NCBI GenBank assembly: GCA_913009515.1
Contig: CAJVYO010000008.1
Span: 1 to 17,794, forward strand
Direction of reading: 5' to 3'
DNA from: an uncultured Methylococcaceae bacterium
Lineage (GTDB): Bacteria; Pseudomonadota; Gammaproteobacteria; Methylococcales; Methylomonadaceae
Length of the DNA: 17,794 nt
The notes under the pieces were generated by a model that saw nothing but the letters and a program-made list of their open reading frames with translations, searched no databases and had not been told where the DNA came from. Position numbers and translations under genes: made by a program. This document shows, in pieces, positions 7,133 through 13,880 of this stretch (the first letter of the stretch is position 1; the number at the start of each line of letters is the position of its first letter).

Positions 7133-8584
7133 TTAAACACCTTTATCATCTTTGCTCTCTGGCTTTATCGTATCATTCCGTTTTTGTTCAGATACCACCT
7201 CACCTTTATTATTTAACTTATTTTCCACCTGATCAGCTTTAGAGATTACATTATCACTCACTGCGGATGCATCTTTTACTTCTTTTGTAGCTTGGATATT
7301 TTCTACTTTTTCTTCAGTTTCTTTTACTTCTGCTGTCACCGTTTTAGCTGGTATTTTTTTAGCCCTTGGCTTTTTAGTAGCTGATTTTTTTCCTTTGGAT
7401 TTCTTGCCTTTACGTCCAATCATCACCTGCTCAAAACGATCACCGCCTAAAATAGCAATAATTTTTTTATCTGTACGAAAAAATAACCACCAAATCAAAC
7501 TTCCTAATGCAAAAATGATACTGATCAATAAAATAGGCGCTGCACTACGAAACCAATTTGATTCTGACAAACCTTCGACTTCTAATGGGTTTTCCATATT
7601 CGTTAAACCTAACAAAGATAAATCATGCATGTCGGTCATTGTAAAACCTTCGTTACCTGGCTTTTTGGTATAGCTATGACAGCTTGATTGTCCACAGGTT
7701 TCACCTAAATTATCAGGGTGTGATGCTGATTTTTCGTCATGGTAAGAACGGATTTCATGCTTCCAACCCTCAGGCGCATGACAGTCAATACAAGATGCAC
7801 CAAAATTAGAATTTGCATCAATCAAGCGTCCATGTAAGGTTTTAGTATAACTTTCGGAACTTTGTATAAAACGTTCACTTGGTGGATGCTTTTCTAAGGT
7901 CTCTCTATCTTCCTGTTTCACATCAGACATGGCTTTTTTATCACCATGACAATCAATACACATTTGATTATTTTCAATATTATTCCAACGTCGTCCGACA
8001 AAGCGACGCAAAATATGTCCTCCAAATTGCCCCATCCATGCTTTACCTTGATGACAATTACCACATTCTGTTTCAGCATGATCAAACGCATCTTTGAAAT
8101 TAGCGAGTTGAGCTTCTGCAATATATAAGGTATTACTATGACAACGACGACAAGAAGGATCTTGCTCTGTTTCAATTTCCTCTAACCTATTCCCGCCAGT
8201 CAATCCCTTATACCAGCCATCTGCATGGACTGATTTATCCATTTCATCATGAATCACATCATGACTATATTTCACACCTTCAGAAGGTTCTTCAATATGA
8301 CAAGATTCACTACAATCAACCTCCGTATTTTCAACCTTATGGGGATAATCAACTACTTCTCGATGACAATCTTTACAGGGCACACTCCCATGCAAAGAGC
8401 TGGCATAATGCTCACCATTAATCGTGGCACTCCGTGGCACCCCATTTTCATCAATAAAGTTTAAGCCTTCATAGGCATGACACGATAAACAACCATCGGG
8501 ATCACTATAACGCGGATTTGCCTCAGCATTATGATAAGAGCACAATAATAAAAAAATAAACAGAAAAGATTGCAACATACCCAC
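7133..8584 (-). CDS. Membrane-anchored octahaem cytochrome c with a charged cytoplasmic tail
   Basis: 483 residues. After an N-terminal signal sequence (to about NAEA|NP, residue 22), the periplasmic part carries CLSCH 32, CKDCH 70, CSESCH 91 (CX3CH), CRRCH 145, CGNCH 174, CIDCH 209, CIDCH 265 and CGQSSCH 297 (CX4CH): six standard and two expanded haem sites. One membrane helix follows at about 348-370. A roughly 110-residue tail rich in Lys/Glu/Ala (RKGKKSKGKK near 391) should be cytoplasmic by the positive-inside rule. The start is GTG, with AAGG 7 bases upstream; an ATG two codons later is possible. The gene lies 20 bases after the NapH-like gene, so this is the natural periplasmic partner of that protein in a quinol-oxidising or quinone-reducing module. 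The tail has no visible catalytic motif. Confidence 0.87.
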   Translation of the reverse strand: MGMLQSFLFIFLLLCSYHNAEANPRYSDPDGCLSCHAYEGLNFIDENGVPRSATINGEHYASSLHGSVPCKDCHREVVDYPHKVENTEVDCSESCHIEEPSEGVKYSHDVIHDEMDKSVHADGWYKGLTGGNRLEEIETEQDPSCRRCHSNTLYIAEAQLANFKDAFDHAETECGNCHQGKAWMGQFGGHILRRFVGRRWNNIENNQMCIDCHGDKKAMSDVKQEDRETLEKHPPSERFIQSSESYTKTLHGRLIDANSNFGASCIDCHAPEGWKHEIRSYHDEKSASHPDNLGETCGQSSCHSYTKKPGNEGFTMTDMHDLSLLGLTNMENPLEVEGLSESNWFRSAAPILLISIIFALGSLIWWLFFRTDKKIIAILGGDRFEQVMIGRKGKKSKGKKSATKKPRAKKIPAKTVTAEVKETEEKVENIQATKEVKDASAVSDNVISKADQVENKLNNKGEVVSEQKRNDTIKPESKDDKGV

Positions 8585-8604
8585 TCTATAACCTTATCCA
8601 ATAC

Positions 8605-9660
8605 TTACAAAAATGAACCAACAATCATAACTGAAATAACAGTCAACAATACCATTGCATTAAAAACACTCACCCAGTTAACCTGCGGTACAGCTCTTCC
8701 TGTCGTTTCGCCTTCTAACGCTTCTTTTTTAGAGTGAATATGTACCGCTTGCCAATCAGGTAAAGGAAAAATTTCAGTATTTTTCTTAATACGCTTTGGT
8801 TCATTAATATGATGTTTAGGCGGGGTTGTCCATGCTAAAGCATTCCAATCGCACACATCAACACATTCATGGCAAGACATACAGGACATCTGATCAACAG
8901 TCGCGATTTTATCAACCATCTTAATTGCACCACACATACAATTACGAGCACAGATATTACACCCCGTACAACGTTCTTTCGCTACTCGGATACGGTGGGC
9001 AAATGGTAGCTTTGCACCAATACGATTAATAATACTATCTGCCGCACCAATAGGACATAGGAATTGACAATACGCTCGTCCTTTACTCGCAAAAACACCC
9101 AATAATAGTAATAATCCTAAATTTACCAGCCCCACACTTGAGACCAAATAAATCATGCCACGATATTCACCGCTCATTGCCTCAATTAAACGAGGAATGG
9201 TAATAAAATTACACAAACTACAAGCACTAATCCCTAATGCAGGCATAGCAACTAAATAAAAACCAAAATAACCATAACGAATTTGCACTTGAGGTAACGA
9301 ACGAAACTCAATTTTCCAACGATCATTAAGCATCCTCGAACTAAGCTCGGCTAATCCACCCACAGGACACAAGTAACCACACCACATACGTCCAAAAATT
9401 AACGTCGTTAATAAAATCAACCCAAATGCCATAACGCCAATCGCAGCCGCATTAACATGTACAAAAAAATCCTCCCATGTCATCCCAGGAAAATACAGAT
9501 AAAAACGCCGCATACATAAAGTACCACAAAGGTCATCATTACCTACTAATTGCGGTAAAAACGCGAGCGGCCCTAATAAACTAATGCTTGCCAACAAAAT
9601 CATGCCATAACGAAATTTTTGTATTTTTGGAATCGCTTTTATATTTTTTATTACTCGCAT
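8605..9660 (-). CDS. NapH-like polytopic membrane protein with two 4Fe-4S clusters
   Basis: 351 residues. Several membrane helices carry the conserved CGYLCP (94-99) and CQFLCP (198-203) motifs, plus CGTLC (45-49) and CSLC (147-150). A ferredoxin domain follows with CTGCNICARNC (231-241) and CMSCHECVDVC (260-270), two 4Fe-4S binding sets. A final helix lies at about 328-350. This is the NapH/YccM/NosR-C-terminal-like family, which links the quinone pool to periplasmic redox proteins. No NapG, NapF or NapC gene is present; the octahaem membrane cytochrome just downstream probably takes the electrons. The gene sits 15 bases after the hexahaem gene within the operon, with a GAGA-type ribosome-binding site. 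The CMSCH in the ferredoxin motif is an Fe-S ligand set, not a haem site. The direction of electron flow is not determined by sequence. Confidence 0.9.
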   Translation of the reverse strand: MRVIKNIKAIPKIQKFRYGMILLASISLLGPLAFLPQLVGNDDLCGTLCMRRFYLYFPGMTWEDFFVHVNAAAIGVMAFGLILLTTLIFGRMWCGYLCPVGGLAELSSRMLNDRWKIEFRSLPQVQIRYGYFGFYLVAMPALGISACSLCNFITIPRLIEAMSGEYRGMIYLVSSVGLVNLGLLLLLGVFASKGRAYCQFLCPIGAADSIINRIGAKLPFAHRIRVAKERCTGCNICARNCMCGAIKMVDKIATVDQMSCMSCHECVDVCDWNALAWTTPPKHHINEPKRIKKNTEIFPLPDWQAVHIHSKKEALEGETTGRAVPQVNWVSVFNAMVLLTVISVMIVGSFL

Positions 9661-9675
9661 GCTTATTCTCTACTA

Positions 9676-10602
9676 TTAATCTTTAAAATCATGACATACC
9701 AAACACAGCTGACCATCTTTAGCAGGCAAACGTAATAATGTTTCTTGTACAATACGCTGATAAGAAAATTTAACCTGCATATTATGTTGTTGATTAAATT
9801 CATCTAAACGTAACGCTTTATCAGCGGTAAATACACTATTCCAAGGGTGTTCTTTATAATCCACACCCACATCTAAATTTTCTGTTTTAACTTGCTTACC
9901 AGCAGGTGTTTCAGGGTTTAGCACCCCATACTGATGCGAAGCATGGCAACTCACACAAACCACTTCTTTTTTATCTGTTAAGGGAACAATAATCCCTTGC
10001 TCTTTACTGTTTTTTTCAATTCTCTCAAGCATTTCATCTTGAGCAGGCTTAACTTGATGTTCAACTGAATTAAAATGTGGGTCTTTTAAATGACAACCTA
10101 AGCAAATAGTTTTCAATGGCAAACGCAATTTAACATCAGCAATAGATTGAGCTTTATCACGCTCAGGCACATCTTCATGACAAAAAGTACAATTTTCCTT
10201 TTTAATGTCACCTTGTTCATCAAACATTAAATGAATATTATCTCGCTGTGTTTTTTTCTCATCATGACAACGATAACAAAATCCTGTCAGCCCTCTATAC
10301 GAACCACCGACTAAAAAATCAGCGGAATCTGTATCAACTTCCTCTACAGGTGTTTTATCTATATCTTTTAAACCGTGACACGTTGCACATATCAACTCTT
10401 GCTGCTCACCTAATTTAAATACATCAGGAATATTTATCGCCTCCGAAGGTTTAACACCCACAACGTGATGCAAAGGCGGTAAATTAAGTTTGTCTGCAGC
10501 CTGCACAGAAAAAACCATTACTAAAAATAGCCACATATAAGCCAATATCACTATTACAGACCTGTTTGTGCTGCCATACCATGTGTATGACAGTCTAAAC
10601 AA
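9676..10602 (-). CDS. Hexahaem periplasmic cytochrome c
   Basis: Six CxxCH motifs at residues 72, 109, 138, 167, 216 and 300, counted from the TTG start at 10602. A signal peptide ends near SVQA|AD (residue 35). The start is uncertain. TTG at 10602 has AGGTGAG 6 bases upstream and gives a signal peptide with two arginines, but it overlaps the upstream gene by 49 bases. GTG at 10551 and ATG at 10536 start after the upstream stop and give shorter signals without positive charge. The haem spacing is irregular, with an 80-residue haem-free stretch before the last motif. No family name can be assigned. It is probably a soluble periplasmic carrier between the inner-membrane module encoded downstream and the outer-membrane parts encoded upstream. 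Confidence 0.85.
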   Translation of the reverse strand: MFRLSYTWYGSTNRSVIVILAYMWLFLVMVFSVQAADKLNLPPLHHVVGVKPSEAINIPDVFKLGEQQELICATCHGLKDIDKTPVEEVDTDSADFLVGGSYRGLTGFCYRCHDEKKTQRDNIHLMFDEQGDIKKENCTFCHEDVPERDKAQSIADVKLRLPLKTICLGCHLKDPHFNSVEHQVKPAQDEMLERIEKNSKEQGIIVPLTDKKEVVCVSCHASHQYGVLNPETPAGKQVKTENLDVGVDYKEHPWNSVFTADKALRLDEFNQQHNMQVKFSYQRIVQETLLRLPAKDGQLCLVCHDFKD

Positions 10603-11528
10603 GAACCACTCACCTGATGTACACCACTCAAGCCATTACCTGCATCTTCATTCGTTTCCTCAACATCATGCACTGACTGATGACAGGTGACACATAACTG
10701 AGCATAATTTCCTTCTTCTATATGTACATTAATAGGCTGCATTCTTATTGCGTCATTTAATAAACTAACGCCAGCATCAGTACGATCAATAATCAATTTT
10801 TCATTATGCGTACCATGCATTGCATGACAATCGCTACATTCCACATTGGTTTTATAACTATAACCATCACGTAAACCTGTATAAGTTCTATTTCCTCCTC
10901 CTTTAGGTGTTCCGTGATAATCAAGATGCTTATAATTAAGTGCCATTTTCACTAAGGGATCACGCTCAAAACGGGCTTGCATCGTATAACCTACTTGCTG
11001 GTTATCTTGATTATGACAACGCAAACAAAAATCACTACCACTTTGATAGGGTAAATCTAAACCCTTTAGATTAAAGTGGGTTAAATCAATTTTAGGTTCA
11101 AATTTTCCATCCATATCAGATGATTTATGGCAGGCTAGACAGTCCTCATCCGTAAGCACACTATCTTGTTCCAACTTAAAGTTATGATTTTTAGCTTCCT
11201 GCATAATAGGACTTTTAGGTAACAATTGCTTATTATGACAAAGCACACATTCGCGTTTAATTGCAGTACCATTTTGTCCGTGACATCCTGCACAACTCGC
11301 ATACCCTGTATTTTGTACAATGGGTTTAATGGCAGGAGCTGTTCGATGAATACCACGCAATACATGACAATTCATACACTCAGCTTGCCCCCAAGCACTA
11401 CCATCACCGCCGTGATTTGGCGTAAGCATTAACTGATTATTAAGCAAAGAAACATCACCAGCAAAAATAGGCTTTATAATGAAAACTAACCCTATGACCA
11501 ACATTAAAATCGATATTTTTTTATTCAT
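10554..11528 (-). CDS. Octahaem periplasmic cytochrome c
   Basis: 324 residues with a clear signal peptide (MNKK start, cleavage near PIFA|GD at 23). Eight CxxCH motifs at 51, 79, 94, 130, 168, 231, 279 and 310, all of standard spacing. The mature protein is about 300 residues, one haem per 38 residues, a density close to MtrA-type decahaem proteins. That makes it and the heptahaem protein just upstream the best candidates for the cytochrome held in the beta-barrel; this is inference. The ATG lies two bases after the previous stop (TAAGTATG), so translation is probably coupled. No recognisable catalytic features (no CxxCK site) are present. Confidence 0.88.
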   Translation of the reverse strand: MNKKISILMLVIGLVFIIKPIFAGDVSLLNNQLMLTPNHGGDGSAWGQAECMNCHVLRGIHRTAPAIKPIVQNTGYASCAGCHGQNGTAIKRECVLCHNKQLLPKSPIMQEAKNHNFKLEQDSVLTDEDCLACHKSSDMDGKFEPKIDLTHFNLKGLDLPYQSGSDFCLRCHNQDNQQVGYTMQARFERDPLVKMALNYKHLDYHGTPKGGGNRTYTGLRDGYSYKTNVECSDCHAMHGTHNEKLIIDRTDAGVSLLNDAIRMQPINVHIEEGNYAQLCVTCHQSVHDVEETNEDAGNGLSGVHQVSGSCLDCHTHGMAAQTGL

Positions 11529-11530
11529 AC

Positions 11531-12184
11531 TTATTGATTATGGCAGTCTTTACAGTAAAAATTATTATGACACTGTGCACAATTTGCAGGCATCATACGA
11601 GATTCCAATCCATGTCGATTAATATAGCCCAGCGGATGATAACCGGTGCCTAAGGTATCGCGTCGAAAGTGACAATCGGTACAAAATTTACGATCAATAT
11701 GACAAGTTTCACAAATTTCTGTATCTTGTTGGCTATCTTCACCATGATGCTGAATATAACCTGAATTATGATCTGCAGGCCAAATTTTCTTCGGATCATC
11801 ATGGCAAAGATCACATCGCCACGGCCCACGTTTTTCATCAACATGACAATCATGGCAAATACCCATCAAGGGTTCATTTGCAATCACATTTAACGGTTTA
11901 CGCTTATTTTCATTATGCTCATCATTTTTCTGGAAAGCATGACATAACAAACAACTATCGCCTTCCTCTTCCATCACGGAATAATGTAATTTGTGGGGGT
12001 AATAAATATCACTACGTTGATCTCGTTTTTCCCACCACGTTTCTGCTTTTTTTCGTTTTTCTGAACCTAAATGCTGCGGAACAATAACTTGCAACTTAGG
12101 CAACATGCTCTTTTCCAGTGCTAATTCAGCAGTAACACTACCGATAGGTAAAATAAATAACACCATATAAAATAACCAATGCAT
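11531..12184 (-). CDS. Heptahaem cytochrome c, compact
   Basis: 217 residues with a short signal peptide (cleavage near GSVTA|EL, residue 19). Seven CxxCH motifs at 78, 110, 124, 158, 168, 202 and 211 are packed into the last 140 residues, and the last motif is two residues from the C-terminus. A PHKLHYS stretch before the first motif and free His residues between motifs can supply distal ligands. The start overlaps the barrel stop by one base (TAATG), so the two are translationally coupled, an arrangement that often marks partners of one complex. The dense haem block and a roughly 55-residue Lys/Arg-containing N-terminal segment fit a protein plugged into or docking on the barrel; this is inference. 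Confidence 0.88.
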   Translation of the reverse strand: MHWLFYMVLFILPIGSVTAELALEKSMLPKLQVIVPQHLGSEKRKKAETWWEKRDQRSDIYYPHKLHYSVMEEEGDSCLLCHAFQKNDEHNENKRKPLNVIANEPLMGICHDCHVDEKRGPWRCDLCHDDPKKIWPADHNSGYIQHHGEDSQQDTEICETCHIDRKFCTDCHFRRDTLGTGYHPLGYINRHGLESRMMPANCAQCHNNFYCKDCHNQ

Positions 12185-13461
12185 TACATTTTGACCTTTG
12201 GCTGAAAATTATCAAAATACCATGTCAACTGTACACCGACTAAATATTCATCATTCAGTCGTGAATTCACAATATAACTACTTGCAATATCAAGAAATAC
12301 ATGACGTTGCACCTTGTAACGGTACTTAATTTCAGTACCAGCTGCTTTATTTTTTGCATATAAAATACTGTCATCCAGTGAATACGCTAAATTTAACGTT
12401 AATAAGCTGTTAATATTCAATGAATATTCACCACTAAAATACAGGTTATAGCTACTACTTTTGCCAAATTCCAACATGTCGAAATCAGCACTTAAACGCC
12501 AATCTGCAAAATATTGACTTTGCATACCCATATCGAAACCATAACCAATATCATGTTCTGTATTTCTAGCCGCACGCTTCCAACCTGCGTGATAACTATA
12601 AGTAGAGCCAACATCATGATTAAAACTCATACTCAATAAATCTTGTCGGCCTTGATAGTAGGCACTATAAAATCTTTCTTTAAAGGTTGGATACACTAAT
12701 TTAGGCTCATATAATGCATAACTAATACGCACCCGACGTGCTTCAGTAATATCAATAGATAAACTCGTTAATAACTCTTCAAATACACCTGTTTCAGTCT
12801 CGAGAGTACTCATAAATGAAAATTCATAGGCATGTAACCAATCTTGATTAAAATGTCCATCAATCGTATTTCCTAAACTTAAACGCGTTGAAGTTTGCTC
12901 ATCATGAAATTGCTGAAAACCAAATCGCAAACCCCATGAATCAATCGGTAAGACTTTATTTTTCCAATTTAACTGTTGCAAACTGTACAACTCAAACCCA
13001 TATAACCAATCACCGCTCACTGAGCGTACATCTTCTTGACGTAATGGCTTACCGCCATATACTTCAAAATTCAATCCCTTTTCAGGCATTTTATATTGCC
13101 AACTTGCACCATCTAAACTGTAATAGCCTAAACTGTCCGCACGCTGAAAACGCCCTGCTTTTACCTTGCTATTCCAATTAGCTAACTTTTTTTCAGCGTA
13201 TAACTGATAAATATCACCTTCAAATCCATCTTCAAGGCTTTCACGACTCACAAAATCCGTAGATATGAGCCAACTATTATTATCAAAGGCCTCAAAACTC
13301 CCCCATATTTCACCAAAAACACGTGCATCATCGACATAACGCGTATAACGATTATCAGTTTGTATTTTAGTTTTCAAGGTACCATTCCAATTCCAAGCAC
13401 TAGAAACATCCGTTCCATAGCACAATAAAATTATTAATAAAGAGAGTAAACTTACTTGCAT
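12184..13461 (-). CDS. Outer-membrane beta-barrel protein (putative porin of the cytochrome conduit)
   Basis: 425 residues with a signal peptide ending near DVSSA|WN (residue 22). The mature chain has no hydrophobic helix. It is made of alternating, aromatic-rich strands typical of barrels, for example SWGLRFGFQQF, FYSAYYQGRQDLLSMSF, YNLYFSGEYSLNI and, as the last strand, YLVGVQLTWYFDNF close to the C-terminus. No CxxCH is present. From length alone about 16-20 strands are possible, clearly smaller than MtrB/PioB-type barrels of roughly 700 or more residues. Position directly before, and overlapping with, a multihaem gene points to a porin-cytochrome partner rather than a solute porin. No homology to MtrB can be claimed by eye: the N-terminal CxxC typical of Shewanella MtrB is absent. 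Confidence 0.85.
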   Translation of the reverse strand: MQVSLLSLLIILLCYGTDVSSAWNWNGTLKTKIQTDNRYTRYVDDARVFGEIWGSFEAFDNNSWLISTDFVSRESLEDGFEGDIYQLYAEKKLANWNSKVKAGRFQRADSLGYYSLDGASWQYKMPEKGLNFEVYGGKPLRQEDVRSVSGDWLYGFELYSLQQLNWKNKVLPIDSWGLRFGFQQFHDEQTSTRLSLGNTIDGHFNQDWLHAYEFSFMSTLETETGVFEELLTSLSIDITEARRVRISYALYEPKLVYPTFKERFYSAYYQGRQDLLSMSFNHDVGSTYSYHAGWKRAARNTEHDIGYGFDMGMQSQYFADWRLSADFDMLEFGKSSSYNLYFSGEYSLNINSLLTLNLAYSLDDSILYAKNKAAGTEIKYRYKVQRHVFLDIASSYIVNSRLNDEYLVGVQLTWYFDNFQPKVKM

Positions 13462-13487
13462 GACACTTAATTTTTTAACAATTATTT

Positions 13488-13745
13488 TTATTGATTATAA
13501 AAATCATCGCCATCACGTTTTTTTAATATCGCCCAGCCCACTAAAGAACCTAAGGCGACAACACATCCCCCGCATACAGCACATTTACCTTGCTGTGGAA
13601 TAGTACAGTTTGATGCAGTTAATAAATGACCTGCTGCAATCCCTGCACCAAATAACCATGGCATACTTTGTTCAATTAAAGATGTGCTTTCTAATACCTT
13701 ACTTTGCTGTTCATTTTCACTAATTAATTCACTTATTTTTTTCAT
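13488..13745 (-). CDS. Small two-helix membrane protein with a CxxCxxC loop
   Basis: 85 residues, not recognised. A polar N-terminal segment (1-26) precedes two predicted membrane helices at about 27-45 and 58-74, followed by KKRD, so both ends should be cytoplasmic. The short loop between them carries C47 and C55-C58-C61 (KCAVCGGC), probably on the periplasmic side or at the membrane surface. H40 is in the first helix. The gene is 26 bases upstream of the barrel gene and on the same strand; no good ribosome-binding site is seen. It follows a hairpin with a T-rich tail, so it may be the first gene of the downstream operon. The cysteines could bind metal or an Fe-S cluster, or act in thiol redox or haem handling; none of this is shown by sequence. 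Confidence 0.72.
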   Translation of the reverse strand: MKKISELISENEQQSKVLESTSLIEQSMPWLFGAGIAAGHLLTASNCTIPQQGKCAVCGGCVVALGSLVGWAILKKRDGDDFYNQ

Positions 13746-13760
13746 ATTTTTTATTTTATT

Positions 13761-13798
13761 AAAACAACAAAAGGAGAACTAATAATATTAGTTCTCCT
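13761..13798 (-). terminator. Hairpin with T-rich tail between the octahaem gene and the operon (terminator or attenuator)
   Basis: Perfect 12-bp arms (13772-13783 AGGAGAACTAAT, 13787-13798 ATTAGTTCTCCT) with a 3-base loop, followed in the minus direction by TTTTGTTGTTTT. It has the form of an intrinsic terminator after the 915-residue cytochrome gene. It lies only 26 bases upstream of the 85-residue gene and no strong promoter is obvious between them. Partial read-through, giving more of the first cytochrome than of the rest, is a likely outcome. Confidence 0.7.
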
Positions 13799-13880
13799 CT
13801 AGTGTAATTTAAAAACATACTCCATGAGTAAAGCTAGTATGTCCTAAACATCCTTGTTTATCTTTATTCCGTTCAGTATT

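Noticed and set aside
7879..8464. Several open frames on both strands inside the anchored octahaem gene
   Set aside because: Out-of-frame shadows without ribosome-binding sites; the real frame carries eight haem motifs.
8869..8883. CMSCH in the 351-residue membrane protein looks like a haem c site
   Set aside because: It is part of CMSCHECVDVC, the second 4Fe-4S set of a NapH-like ferredoxin domain, so it was not counted as haem.
12888..13181. A 97-codon plus-strand open frame inside the beta-barrel gene
   Set aside because: Antisense to a coherent signal peptide and barrel sequence, with no start signal.
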